Shown here one piece after another: positions 10,051-19,148 of a stretch of 64,000 bases of DNA. Position 1 is the stretch's first letter. Every line of letters starts with the position of its first letter. Below the pieces are notes generated by a model, which was given only the letters and a program-made list of their open reading frames with translations, had not been told where the DNA came from and did not search any database. Source of the stretch: Microbacterium sp. 8M (GTDB lineage: Bacteria; Actinomycetota; Actinomycetes; Actinomycetales; Microbacteriaceae); the NCBI RefSeq assembly GCF_902506375.1, contig NZ_LR733284.1:2096059-2160058 (forward strand), written 5' to 3'. The translations under genes and the position numbers were made by a program.

Positions 10051-11472
10051 GTGCAGTACATCTCCACCCGCGGCGGCGGGGAGCCGAAGACCTACAGCCA
10101 GGCGCTGCTGGAGGGACTGGCCGTCGACGGCGGTCTGCTCGTGCCCGAGCGTCTGCCGCAGGTCGACGCCACGACGCTCGAGTCCTGGCGCGGTCTCGGC
10201 TACGCGGAGCTGGCCACCGAGGTGCTGGGGCTGTTCGCCACAGACATCCCGCGCGACGACCTCGCGGCGCTCTGCGCGGCGGCCTACTCCCCCGACGTCT
10301 TCTCGTCGGCGGTGCCGCTCACCCCGATCGGCGGCGGCATCACCCTCGTGGGGCTGTCCGAGGGCCCGACGCTCGCGTTCAAGGACATGGCGATGCAGTT
10401 CCTCGGGCAGGCTCTCGAGTACGCCCTGGAGCGCACCGGCGGCGTGCTGAACATCGTCGGGGCCACCTCGGGCGACACCGGCTCCGCCGCCGAGCACGCC
10501 CTTCGCGGCAAGGAGCGCATCAGCGTGTTCATGCTCTCGCCGCAGGGACGGATGAGCGCCTTCCAGCGCGCGCAGATGTACTCGCTGCAGGACGCGAACG
10601 TGCACAACATCGCGGTCGACGGCGTCTTCGACGACTGCCAGAACCTGGTCAAGGATCTCGCCGGCGACCTCGAGTTCAAGCGCGCGCAGTATCTCGGCGC
10701 CGTCAACTCGATCAACCTCGCCCGCATCACGGCGCAGGTCGTCTACTACTTCTGGGCCTGGCTGCGCGCGACGGACGCCCTCGCGCCGGCCGAGCGGGAT
10801 GGCTTCGAGGTCTCGTTCGCGGTGCCGTCGGGCAACTTCGGCAACATCCTCTCCGGCTTCTTCGCCCGCGGGATGGGCCTGCCGATCCGCCGCCTGGTGC
10901 TCGCCGCCAACGAGAACAACGTGCTCGACGAGTTCTTCCGCACGGGCGTGTACCGCCCGCGCAGCGCCGCGCAGACCCTCGCCACCTCGAGCCCCTCGAT
11001 GGACATCTCCAAGGCGTCGAACCTGGAGCGGTTCATCTACGACCTGGTCGGACGGGATCCGCAGCGCGTCGTCGCCGCCTGGGACGAGCTCACCCTCACG
11101 GGCGCCTTCGACTTCACCGCCGACCTTCCGCGCTTCGCGAGCGAGTTCGGGATCGTGAGCGGCACCAGCACGCACGCCGACCGCCTCGCCACGATCCGCG
11201 CCGTCCACGAGCGCAGCGGCACGATCATCGACCCGCACACGGCCGACGGCGTGAAGGTCGCGGAGGAGTTCCTCGAGGACGGCGTCCCCATGCTCGTGCT
11301 GGAGACCGCCAAGCCCGAGAAGTTCGGCGAGACGATCACCGAGGCTCTCGGCGTCGAGCTGCCGCTGTCGGACGAGCTGAAGGCGCTGCTCGCCGCGCCG
11401 CAGCGGGTGACGGAGATCCCCAACGACGAGAGCGTGCTGCGCGAGATCATCGAGACGAGCGCGCTGCACTGA
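10051..11472 (+). CDS. thrC: threonine synthase
   Basis: Converts O-phosphohomoserine to threonine with PLP. At 473 aa it has the N-terminal VQYISTRGGGEPKTYSQALLEGLA segment, the PLP lysine in GPTLAFKDMAMQFLG at about K110, and the phosphate-binding GATSGDTGSAAEHAL loop. GTG 10051, with GGAG 6 nt upstream and the conserved QYISTRG immediately after, is chosen over a longer reading. It is transcribed divergently from leuA and separated from other threonine genes. Confidence 0.95.
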   Translation: MQYISTRGGGEPKTYSQALLEGLAVDGGLLVPERLPQVDATTLESWRGLGYAELATEVLGLFATDIPRDDLAALCAAAYSPDVFSSAVPLTPIGGGITLVGLSEGPTLAFKDMAMQFLGQALEYALERTGGVLNIVGATSGDTGSAAEHALRGKERISVFMLSPQGRMSAFQRAQMYSLQDANVHNIAVDGVFDDCQNLVKDLAGDLEFKRAQYLGAVNSINLARITAQVVYYFWAWLRATDALAPAERDGFEVSFAVPSGNFGNILSGFFARGMGLPIRRLVLAANENNVLDEFFRTGVYRPRSAAQTLATSSPSMDISKASNLERFIYDLVGRDPQRVVAAWDELTLTGAFDFTADLPRFASEFGIVSGTSTHADRLATIRAVHERSGTIIDPHTADGVKVAEEFLEDGVPMLVLETAKPEKFGETITEALGVELPLSDELKALLAAPQRVTEIPNDESVLREIIETSALH

Positions 11473-11524
11473 TCGCGAAGTCCGTCTCCCCTTACGGCGG
11501 GGCGGAACGGCTAGCCTGACTGGC

Positions 11525-13318
11525 ATGAGGGCTCGACCACGCGCACGCCTGCGGGCGCTGCTCTGCGCGGCCGCACTCGCGCTCGCACCGGTGGCGTTCG
11601 CCGCGCCGGCGCAGGCCGACGCGAACGCATTCTCCTACCAGTCCTGGGACAGCCGCTTCGAGCTGAGCCGGGGAGCGGACGGCCGGGCCGACCTCGCGGT
11701 GACGGAGACGCTCGTCGCCGACTTCCCCGACTTCGATCAGAACCACGGCATCATCCGAGGCCTGCCGACGTACTACGACGGCGCGCCGCTGCAGCTGCAC
11801 CTCGTCTCCATCACGGACGGATCCGGCAAGGCGCTGCCGTACGACGACGGCACCACAGAGGACGGCGTGCGGCAGATCAAGATCGGCGACGAGGACGTCT
11901 TCCAGCACGGCCCGACCACCTACGTCATCCGCTACACGATGCGCGATGTCGTGCACCGGCCGGTCGATCAGGCGATCGACGAGTGGTACTGGAACCTGCT
12001 GCCGCTCGACTCCTCCCAGTTCATCCAGCATTTCCGCGCGGAGATCGCGTTCGCCCCCGACGTGCGGGCCGCGATGACAGGGGCGCACGCGTGCTACACG
12101 GGCGAGGTGGGCGCGACCACCCGATGCGACCTCACCGGCGGACCGGACCGCTTCTCCGTCGCGCAGGAGAACGTCGTCCCAGGCACCGGAGTGACGGTCG
12201 CCTTCGCGATGAAGAAAGGCACGTTCGCCCCAGCTCCGGCGCGCGTGCCGGAGCCCCTCACAGACACCGTGCCGTATCCCGTGGCCGGCGGAGGCGCGGC
12301 GCTCGCCCTGTTCGGCACGATCTTCGGCGTCGCTGCGATGCGCGGACGTGCGCGGCGCCGAGGGCGCGGCATCGTCGTCGCTCAGTACGACGTGCCGACC
12401 AGCCTGCCGCCGCTGCTGGCCGCCGTGATCGAGGGCCGGAAGGCGGTGTCCACCTCGGCGGAGATCGTCCATCTCGCCGTGCGCAAGGCGATCCGCATCG
12501 AAGAGGGCACCATCAAACCTGTGCTGCACCTCCAGGACGCCACGGCCGTCCCGGATCCGCTCGACGCGCAGACGCTCAGCGCGCTGTTCCCCTCGGCGGC
12601 GATCGGCAGCAGCCGCGATCTCAGCTCGCCGGACGACGCGCTCGTGAAGAAGCTGCGGGCGCTGCCGGGGACGGCGGCGATCGCTGCGGTCCAGCGCGGT
12701 CTGCTCACCCGGCGGCGGTCGCTCGCCGCGGTGGTGGCCGGTGCGCTCGGTCTCGCGCTGGGTCTCGCGGGGATCGTGCTCGCGGTGCCCGGGATGGCCG
12801 TGGGGCGACCCGCCGCGATCGCGGCGTTCGTGCTGGCGATCGTCTTCACCGTGATCGCCGTGGTGGCGTTCATCGCGGCGCTGATCCCGTACGCGGTGCT
12901 GACGCCCGCGGGCGCCGAGGCCCGCGAATACCTGCTCGGAGTGAAGGAGTACATCCGGCTGGCCGAGGCCGACCGGATCCGGATGCTGCAGTCCTACACG
13001 GGGGCGGAGCGGAGGAGGGACGGCACGGTCGACGTCATCGTGCTGTACGAGCGCCTGCTCCCCTACGCGATGCTCTTCGGGATGGAACGCGAGTGGGGCG
13101 ACGTCTTGACCGTGCACTACCAGGAGGCCGGGACCGGTCCGGACTGGTACACCGGGTTCGCCGCGGGCAACCTCTCGAGTTCGCTCTCCGGCGTGGGCAG
13201 TTCCCTCACCGGCACCTCCACGCCGAGCTCGTCATCCTCGGGGTCGAGCTTCAGCGGCTCCTCGGGCGGCGGATTCTCCGGCGGCGGGGGCGGCGGCGGA
13301 TCCTCCGGCGGCTGGTGA
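11525..13318 (+). CDS. DUF2207 family membrane protein with Gly/Ser-rich tail
   Basis: This 597-aa exported membrane protein begins with a signal peptide (about residues 1-32, ending AAPAQA). The extracytoplasmic DUF2207 domain (WDSRFELSR...GIIRGLP...) is followed by a membrane segment near 255-275, a cytoplasmic region, two more membrane segments near 395-450, and a tail ending in SGSSGGGFSGGGGGGGSSGGW. This low-complexity Gly tail is typical of the family, whose function is unknown. TAGCCT 7 nt before the ATG indicates a leaderless transcript. It converges on the downstream reductase with only a 10-bp gap. Confidence 0.85.
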   Translation: MRARPRARLRALLCAAALALAPVAFAAPAQADANAFSYQSWDSRFELSRGADGRADLAVTETLVADFPDFDQNHGIIRGLPTYYDGAPLQLHLVSITDGSGKALPYDDGTTEDGVRQIKIGDEDVFQHGPTTYVIRYTMRDVVHRPVDQAIDEWYWNLLPLDSSQFIQHFRAEIAFAPDVRAAMTGAHACYTGEVGATTRCDLTGGPDRFSVAQENVVPGTGVTVAFAMKKGTFAPAPARVPEPLTDTVPYPVAGGGAALALFGTIFGVAAMRGRARRRGRGIVVAQYDVPTSLPPLLAAVIEGRKAVSTSAEIVHLAVRKAIRIEEGTIKPVLHLQDATAVPDPLDAQTLSALFPSAAIGSSRDLSSPDDALVKKLRALPGTAAIAAVQRGLLTRRRSLAAVVAGALGLALGLAGIVLAVPGMAVGRPAAIAAFVLAIVFTVIAVVAFIAALIPYAVLTPAGAEAREYLLGVKEYIRLAEADRIRMLQSYTGAERRRDGTVDVIVLYERLLPYAMLFGMEREWGDVLTVHYQEAGTGPDWYTGFAAGNLSSSLSGVGSSLTGTSTPSSSSSGSSFSGSSGGGFSGGGGGGGSSGGW

Positions 13319-13328
13319 CGCGGACGCG

Positions 13329-14270
13329 CTACGGAAGGAGCGCGAGCTTCCCGCCGGGATGCTGTTCGGCGAGGAACAGGGTCGCCTCGACCGCGTCGGC
13401 GAGCGGGTAGGTGCGCGCGAGGGGCACCTCCAGCAGTCCCTCGTCGGCGAGGCGGGCGAGCTCGCCCCGGATGCCGTCGCGGAACTCCGCGCTGGCGGGC
13501 TGCGAGCCGGCGATGCTGAGGAAGCCGTGCTCGGCGGCGCGACCCGGCGCGGCGATCGTGACGATGCGCGCGAGGTCGTCGACGAGCGCCAGCGATACGT
13601 CCACGGCCTCATCGGTGCCGACGGCGTCGAGCGCCGCGTTCACCGGCAGATCGAGCGCGCGCACGCGGTCGAGGAGGCCCGGCCCGTAGGCGATCGGGAT
13701 CCCGCCGAAGCGCCGCACGCGCTCGGCCCCGGCCTCGCTCGCGGTGCCGATGACCCGGACGCCGCGCAGGGCCGCCAGCTGCAGCACCATGACCCCGACC
13801 GCGCCGGACGCCCCGTGCAGCAGGATCGTGTCGCCGCTCTGCGCCTGCACGCGCTCCAGCATCTCCGCGGCCGTGGTGCCGGCCAGCAGCAGGTTCGCCG
13901 CCTCCGCGTGCGAGAGCGGCGCTGGCTTGCGGAACGCCTTCTCCGCGGGCATCGTGAGGGCGCTCGCGTATCCGCCCTGCACGCGGAACGCGATCACCTC
14001 GTCGCCGACCCTGGCTTCGCCGGATCCGATCCGCGTCTCCGGCCCGATCGCGACGATCTCACCCGAGACCTCGTAGCCGATCGGCACGGGCAGGGCCGCG
14101 CCGGGGCGGGGCGCCGCCACGTGCTTGCGGTCCGCGGGGTTCATTCCCGCGGCGCGGACGCGGACCGTGATCTCCCCCGGTCCCGGATCCGGCACCGTCG
14201 TGCCGACCAGTCGCCACTGCTCCGGCCCGCCCCAGGCCGGGGCGATCCAGTGCTGCGCGGCGAGGGGCAT
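13329..14270 (-). CDS. NADPH:quinone reductase-like oxidoreductase (MDR family)
   Basis: This 313-aa zinc-independent medium-chain dehydrogenase has an N-terminal GroES-like domain (VRAAGMNPADRKHVA) and a Rossmann domain with LLHGASGAVGVMVLQLAALRG near residue 140. Relatives reduce quinones or enals with NADPH; the substrate here is not predictable. Its ATG is 1 nt after the era stop, so it is the last gene of the hrcA-to-era cluster and probably read through from it. Confidence 0.85.
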   Translation of the reverse strand: MPLAAQHWIAPAWGGPEQWRLVGTTVPDPGPGEITVRVRAAGMNPADRKHVAAPRPGAALPVPIGYEVSGEIVAIGPETRIGSGEARVGDEVIAFRVQGGYASALTMPAEKAFRKPAPLSHAEAANLLLAGTTAAEMLERVQAQSGDTILLHGASGAVGVMVLQLAALRGVRVIGTASEAGAERVRRFGGIPIAYGPGLLDRVRALDLPVNAALDAVGTDEAVDVSLALVDDLARIVTIAAPGRAAEHGFLSIAGSQPASAEFRDGIRGELARLADEGLLEVPLARTYPLADAVEATLFLAEQHPGGKLALLP

Positions 14271-14271
14271 G

Positions 14272-15192
14272 TCAGAACCCCAGCCGGCCGAGCTGCTTCG
14301 GGTCGCGCTGCCATTCCTTCGCCACCTTCACGTGCAGGCCGAGGAACACGCGGGTGCCGAGCAGCTCCTCGATCCCCGCTCGGGCGGTGGCGCCGACCTC
14401 GCGGAGCCGCGCGCCCTTGCGCCCGATGATGATCGCCTTCTGGCTGTCGCGCTCCACGATGATCGACGCATGCACGTCGGTCAGATCCGAGTCCTCGCGC
14501 GGCGCGATGTCATCGACGACGACGGCGATCGAGTGCGGCAGCTCGTCGCGCACGCCCTCGAGCGCCGCCTCGCGGATCATCTCGGCGATGCGGTCCTCCG
14601 TGGACTCATCCGTGACGACGTCCTCCTCGTAGAGCGACGGGCCCTCGGGCATGAGCGCGAGCACCTCGTCCGCGAGCACGTCGAGCTGCACGCGGGTGAG
14701 CGCGGAGAGCGGGATGACCGCGGCCCAGTCCTCGCGCAGGGAATCGACCTCCATGAGACGCTCGGTGATCTCGTCGCGGTCGGCGACGTCGACCTTCGTC
14801 ACGATCGCGACCTTCTTCGCCCGCGGGTACCCGTCGAGGGAGGCGGCGATACGACGATCACCGGGGCCGACCTTCTCGGTCGCCGGCACGCAGAACCCGA
14901 TCACGTCCACGTCGCCGAGCACCTGCTCGACGAGGTCGTTGAGCCGCTCGCCGAGCAGCGTGCGAGGACGGTGGATCCCCGGGGTGTCCACGATCACGAG
15001 CTGTCCGTCAGGCCGATTGACGATACCGCGGATCGCGCGCCGCGTGGTCTGCGGCTTCTCGCTCGTGATCGCGATCTTCTCGCCCACCAGTGCGTTGGTG
15101 AGGGTGGACTTGCCGACGTTCGGGCGCCCGACGAACGTCACGAAACCGCTGCGGTGCACGACCTCGCTCTTCGCTTCGCGCTCATCGCTCAT
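14272..15192 (-). CDS. era: GTPase Era
   Basis: Era binds the 3' end of 16S rRNA and couples 30S maturation to growth. At 306 aa it has G1 GRPNVGKS (residues 22-29), the TTRR switch region, G3 DTPG, G4 TKVD, and a C-terminal KH domain with IIIGRKGARLREVG. The start overlaps the upstream CBS-domain gene by 11 nt. Neighbours ybeY and rsmE act on the same ribosomal subunit. Confidence 0.97.
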   Translation of the reverse strand: MSDEREAKSEVVHRSGFVTFVGRPNVGKSTLTNALVGEKIAITSEKPQTTRRAIRGIVNRPDGQLVIVDTPGIHRPRTLLGERLNDLVEQVLGDVDVIGFCVPATEKVGPGDRRIAASLDGYPRAKKVAIVTKVDVADRDEITERLMEVDSLREDWAAVIPLSALTRVQLDVLADEVLALMPEGPSLYEEDVVTDESTEDRIAEMIREAALEGVRDELPHSIAVVVDDIAPREDSDLTDVHASIIVERDSQKAIIIGRKGARLREVGATARAGIEELLGTRVFLGLHVKVAKEWQRDPKQLGRLGF

Positions 15193-16498
15193 CGTGGTCC
15201 TCCTTGCTGGACCGCTCTGGCCCGTCCTGATCCTCCGCGACCGGCTCCTCGGCCCGCTCCACGAAGACGTATTCGATGCCGCGCCCGCGGCCCCGCGAGG
15301 CGCCGCCGGTGAGGAGGAGCCCGCGCACCACGGCGGTCGCGCCGGGCGTCGGGATGCGGCCGAGCTCCTTGCCGAGGAGTCCGCCGATCGAGTCGACGTC
15401 GTCGTCGGTGAGCTCCACGCCGAACAGCTCGCCGACGTCCTCGAGGCTCATCCGCCCGCTCACGCGGTAGTGTCCCGGCTCGAGCTCGACGACCTCGGAT
15501 CCGGGCCGGTCGTACTCATCGGAGATCTCGCCGACGAGCTCCTCGATGAGATCCTCGAGCGTGACCAGCCCCGCGATCCCGCCATGTTCGTCGATCACGA
15601 TGCACACGTGCACGGAGTCCCGCTTCATCTGCTGCAGCAGGGTCTCGGCGCGCATGGATTCGGGGACGAACACCGCCGGCCGGGCGAGCCGGCGCACCGA
15701 CGCGGTCCGCCAGCTGCGGTCGTCCCGGTAGGCGAACTGCACGAGGTCCTTGAGGTAGAGCACGCCCACGACGTCGTCGGCCTCGTCGTCCACGACCGGC
15801 ACCCGGGAGATCCCGCGGGTCAGGAACAGATCCATCGCCTCGGAGGTCGTCGCGGTCGCGTCGACGGTGACCATGTCGGTGCGCGGCACCATGACGGCCC
15901 GCACGAACTGGTCGGTGAAATCGAACACCGAGTGGATCAGCTCGCGATCGTCGGCCTCGATGAGGTCGTGCGACGCCGCCTCATCCACCATGCTCAGCAG
16001 CTGGGTCTCCGTGGCGAACGAGCTGCGCACCGCCCCGGGCGTGACCCGCCTGCCGAAGACGGCCAGGCCCTGCGCGATCGGACCGAGGAGCACCCGCACC
16101 GCGCGGATCGTCGGCGCGCACACGCGCAGCAGCGCCATCGCGTGCAGCCGGCCGAACGAGCGCGGGCTGGCCCCCACGAGCACGAACGTGGTGCCCGTCA
16201 TGATGACCACGGCCACGAGCATCGCCCACCAGATCTGGCCCCCGAACAGCAGCACGAGGGCGACGGTGACGAGCACGGCGGCCGCCGTCTCCACGAAGAC
16301 GCGCATGAACGCCACCGCGTTCGCGTGCGGCTCAGGGTCCGAGGCCATCCGCGCGAGAGCGGCCGCGTTGCGGCCCTCGGATCCCATCTCCTCGAGATCC
16401 GCCCGCGAGGTGACCGCCAGCGCCGCGTCGATCGCCGCCATGAGGCCGCCGAAGGCGACGAGGAGGATGGCGGCGGCGAGCAGCAGGAACGGGGTCAT
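15182..16498 (-). CDS. CNNM/CorC-type CBS-domain membrane protein
   Basis: This 438-aa protein has an N-terminal DUF21 membrane domain (MTPFLLLAAAILLVAFGG...), a CBS pair from about residue 200 (VMVPRTDMVTVDATAT; RAETLLQQMKRDSVHVCIV), and a CorC_HlyC domain near the C terminus. The family is linked to Mg/Co efflux; the older name hemolysin is misleading. ATG 16498 overlaps the ybeY stop (ATGA), and longer readings upstream are shadows. This gene is commonly between ybeY and era in Actinobacteria. Confidence 0.92.
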   Translation of the reverse strand: MTPFLLLAAAILLVAFGGLMAAIDAALAVTSRADLEEMGSEGRNAAALARMASDPEPHANAVAFMRVFVETAAAVLVTVALVLLFGGQIWWAMLVAVVIMTGTTFVLVGASPRSFGRLHAMALLRVCAPTIRAVRVLLGPIAQGLAVFGRRVTPGAVRSSFATETQLLSMVDEAASHDLIEADDRELIHSVFDFTDQFVRAVMVPRTDMVTVDATATTSEAMDLFLTRGISRVPVVDDEADDVVGVLYLKDLVQFAYRDDRSWRTASVRRLARPAVFVPESMRAETLLQQMKRDSVHVCIVIDEHGGIAGLVTLEDLIEELVGEISDEYDRPGSEVVELEPGHYRVSGRMSLEDVGELFGVELTDDDVDSIGGLLGKELGRIPTPGATAVVRGLLLTGGASRGRGRGIEYVFVERAEEPVAEDQDGPERSSKEDHDER

Positions 16499-16959
16499 CG
16501 ACCGTGCGAGTGCTCGTCCGCCGCGAAGCCGGCGATGAGCTCGCGCTGCAGGCCGAACATCTCCTTCTCGTCCTCCGGCTCGGCATGATCGAACCCGAGC
16601 AGGTGGAGCAGACCGTGGGTGGTGAGCAGGATCAGCTCGTCCATGAGGGTGTGCTTCGCCGCGGCCGCCTGCGTCTCCGCGACCTGCGGGCACAGGACGA
16701 TGTCGCCGAGCAGCCCGGGAGGCGTGGGACGGTCCATGGTGCCGGGACGGAGCTCGTCCATCGGGAAGCTCAGCACGTCGGTCGGCCCCGGCTCGTCCAT
16801 CCACTGCACGTGCAGCGCCTCCATGGCGCCCTCGTCGACGAGGACGATCGCCACGTCCGCGTCGGGACTGACGTTCAGCTCCGCGAGATTGCGCTCGGTG
16901 AGGCGCAGCAGCACCGTCTCGTCGATCGCGATGGCCGACTCGTTGTTGATCTCGATCAC
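16495..16959 (-). CDS. ybeY: endoribonuclease YbeY (rRNA maturation factor)
   Basis: This 154-aa metal-dependent RNase is involved in 16S rRNA 3' maturation and 70S quality control. The zinc motif HGLLHLLGFDH sits near residue 115. The GTG start overlaps the phoH stop (GTGA), and the stop overlaps the next gene (ATGA), so translation is coupled on both sides. Confidence 0.96.
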   Translation of the reverse strand: MIEINNESAIAIDETVLLRLTERNLAELNVSPDADVAIVLVDEGAMEALHVQWMDEPGPTDVLSFPMDELRPGTMDRPTPPGLLGDIVLCPQVAETQAAAAKHTLMDELILLTTHGLLHLLGFDHAEPEDEKEMFGLQRELIAGFAADEHSHGR

Positions 16960-18038
16960 TTCAGGCCTCGTTTCGGCATGCGGTCTCGGGGGCCGGGGCG
17001 GAGCCCGGCGCGGCGCTCGGCGCGGTTGGCGAACTCCGCGGCCTGCTCGCGCTCGGCGCGCGCGGCCGTGCGCTGCTCGTCGTACTCGGTGTAGGCGTCC
17101 ACGATGCGGCCGACCAGGGAGTGACGGACCACGTCGTCGCTCGTGAGCCGGGAGAAATGGATGTCGTCGATGTCCTTCAGCACCCTGGTGACCAGGCGCA
17201 GACCGGAGGCGCCGGTGGGCAGGTCCACCTGGGTGATGTCGCCGGTGACCACCATCTTCGTGCCGAAGCCGAGGCGGGTGAGGAACATCTTCATCTGCTC
17301 CGGCGTGGTGTTCTGGGCCTCGTCCAGCACGACGAAGGAGTCGTTGAGCGTGCGCCCGCGCATGTACGCCAGCGGAGCGACCTCGATCGTGCCGGTCGCC
17401 ATGAGCTTCGGCACGATCTCCGGATCCATCATCTCGTTGAGAGCGTCGTAGAGCGGGCGCAGATACGGGTCGATCTTGTCGGTCAGCGTGCCGGGCAGGA
17501 ACCCGAGCCGCTCGCCCGCCTCGACGGCGGGACGGGTCAGGATGATCCGCTCGACCTCCTTGCGCTGCAGCGCCTGCACGGCCTTCGCCATCGCGAGATA
17601 GGTCTTCCCGGTGCCGGCCGGGCCGATCCCGAACACGATGGTGTTCTGGTCGATCGCGTCGACGTACTCCTTCTGGCCCAGCGTCTTCGGGCGGATGACC
17701 CGGCCGCGGGTCGACAGGATCGCCTCGCCGAGCACCTCGCTCGGGCGCACGCCCTCGCGCTCCAGCATGCGCGCGGACTGCGCCACGTCGCTGGGGTGCA
17801 GCGGATGCCCGGTGCGCGTCAGCGTGATGAGCTCGTCGACGAGCTTCTGCGCGGCACGGACCGCGGCGGGGGCGCCCGTCAGCGTGACCTCGTTGCCGCG
17901 CACCAGCACGTCGACCTCGGGGTGCTCCTTCTCGAGCATGCGCAGCAGGCGGTCCTGCGGGCCGAGCAGCTGCACCATGGCGATGCCGTCCACCTCGATC
18001 CGAGCCGTCGTGGACTCGGTCGTTTCATCAGAAGCCAA
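16956..18038 (-). CDS. phoH: PhoH-family ATPase (PhoH-like)
   Basis: A 360-aa PhoH-like ATPase with Walker A GPAGTGKT near residue 145, LTRPAVEAGERLGFLPG, and Walker B FVVLDEAQNTTPEQMKMFLTR. An N-terminal KH-like segment precedes the ATPase. It is thought to act in RNA metabolism with YbeY, its downstream neighbour. The best start is TTG 18038, which lies within the end of hinT (11-nt overlap) with GGAG 10 nt upstream; the longer reading has no such support. Confidence 0.93.
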   Translation of the reverse strand: MASDETTESTTARIEVDGIAMVQLLGPQDRLLRMLEKEHPEVDVLVRGNEVTLTGAPAAVRAAQKLVDELITLTRTGHPLHPSDVAQSARMLEREGVRPSEVLGEAILSTRGRVIRPKTLGQKEYVDAIDQNTIVFGIGPAGTGKTYLAMAKAVQALQRKEVERIILTRPAVEAGERLGFLPGTLTDKIDPYLRPLYDALNEMMDPEIVPKLMATGTIEVAPLAYMRGRTLNDSFVVLDEAQNTTPEQMKMFLTRLGFGTKMVVTGDITQVDLPTGASGLRLVTRVLKDIDDIHFSRLTSDDVVRHSLVGRIVDAYTEYDEQRTAARAEREQAAEFANRAERRAGLRPGPRDRMPKRGLK

Positions 18039-18375
18039 CGAGCTTGTTCTCCTCGAGATTGCCGAGCACATGGGCGTGCACGTGGAAGACGGACTGCGCG
18101 ACGCTGGCGCCGTTGTTGAAGATGAGGCGGTACTCCCCGTTGGCGTGGTCGACGGCGATCTGCTTCGCCGCGGCGACCATCTTCGCCATCAGCCCGGGGT
18201 CGCCCGCAGCGAGCTCGGTGACGTCGCGGTACCGCTCCGACTTGGGGATCACGAGCACGTGCAGCGGCGCCTGCGGGTTGATGTCGCGGATCGCGAAGAC
18301 GTCTTCGGTCTCCAGCAGGATCTCGCCGGGGATCTCCCCGTTCAGGATTCGCGTGAAGATCGAGGGTTCGCTCAT
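18028..18375 (-). CDS. hinT: HIT-family purine nucleotide hydrolase (HinT-like)
   Basis: A 115-aa histidine-triad protein with IFTRILNGEIPGEIL at the N terminus and the catalytic triad FHVHAHVLG near residue 100. HinT proteins hydrolyse AMP-lysine and other phosphoramidates. It overlaps phoH by 11 nt and follows rsmE within the same transcription unit. Confidence 0.93.
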   Translation of the reverse strand: MSEPSIFTRILNGEIPGEILLETEDVFAIRDINPQAPLHVLVIPKSERYRDVTELAAGDPGLMAKMVAAAKQIAVDHANGEYRLIFNNGASVAQSVFHVHAHVLGNLEENKLVGF

Positions 18376-18414
18376 GCGATCAGTCTATCCGCGCGGTGCG
18401 GGGCGGCGGCGGAC

Positions 18415-19143
18415 CTACCAGCGCCCTCGTGCCACGTTGAGCACGGCGATCGCGGCGGGCCCGGCGGTCGAGGTGCGCAGCACGGTGTCCCCGAGCAGCA
18501 CGCGCTCGGCACCGGCCGCCACAAGACGCTCGATCTCCTCGGGCGCGATGCCGCCCTCCGGCCCCACCACGAGCACGATGTCCCGCTCATCCGGCGCGAT
18601 CGCGGAGAGCCGCTCCGGGGCGGTCGGATCCAGGATCAGGATCCGCTGGGACCCAGCACGGCGCACCAGATCCGCGGTGCTCTCCACCGCGGCGACCTCG
18701 GGGATCCAGGACCGGTGCGCCTGCTTCGCGGCCTCCCGCACGATCGTCGCCCACCGCTCCCGCCCCTTGGCCGCCTTGGCACCCTCCCAGCGGGACACGC
18801 TGCGCGCCGCCTGCCACGGGACGATCTCGTCCACACCGAGCTCACAGGCCGCCTGCACCGCGAGCTCGTCGCGGTCGCCCTTCGCGAGCGCCTGCACGAG
18901 CAGGATCCGCGGATCCGGGCGCGGGTCCTCCCGGCGCTCCAGGACGCGCACCTCGACCAGCGCCGGCGCGGCCGAGACGACCTCGCCCTCGAGCCAGACA
19001 CCGGCGCCGTCACCCAGTGTGATGGGCTCGCCGAGGCGCACCCGGCGCACGACGGCCGCGTGTTTGGCCTCCGGCCCGGTGAGGGAGACCACGGATCCGG
19101 CGGAGGCCGCGGTCGCGTCGGGCGTCACGAAGTGCAGCGCCAT
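18415..19143 (-). CDS. rsmE: 16S rRNA m3U1498 methyltransferase
   Basis: This 242-aa SPOUT-class methyltransferase modifies U1498 of 16S rRNA using SAM. The trefoil-knot motifs LVVGPEGGIAPEEIERL and LLGDTVLRTSTAGPAAIAVL near the C terminus and an N-terminal PUA-like domain (GPEAKHAAVVRRVRLG) are present. It starts 5 nt after dnaJ, the usual dnaJ-rsmE order. Confidence 0.95.
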   Translation of the reverse strand: MALHFVTPDATAASAGSVVSLTGPEAKHAAVVRRVRLGEPITLGDGAGVWLEGEVVSAAPALVEVRVLERREDPRPDPRILLVQALAKGDRDELAVQAACELGVDEIVPWQAARSVSRWEGAKAAKGRERWATIVREAAKQAHRSWIPEVAAVESTADLVRRAGSQRILILDPTAPERLSAIAPDERDIVLVVGPEGGIAPEEIERLVAAGAERVLLGDTVLRTSTAGPAAIAVLNVARGRW

Positions 19144-19148
19144 GAGCG

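Noticed and set aside
15182..16498. Hemolysin
   Set aside because: The DUF21, CBS-pair and CorC_HlyC architecture is that of ion-transport-related membrane proteins; the toxin label is historical.
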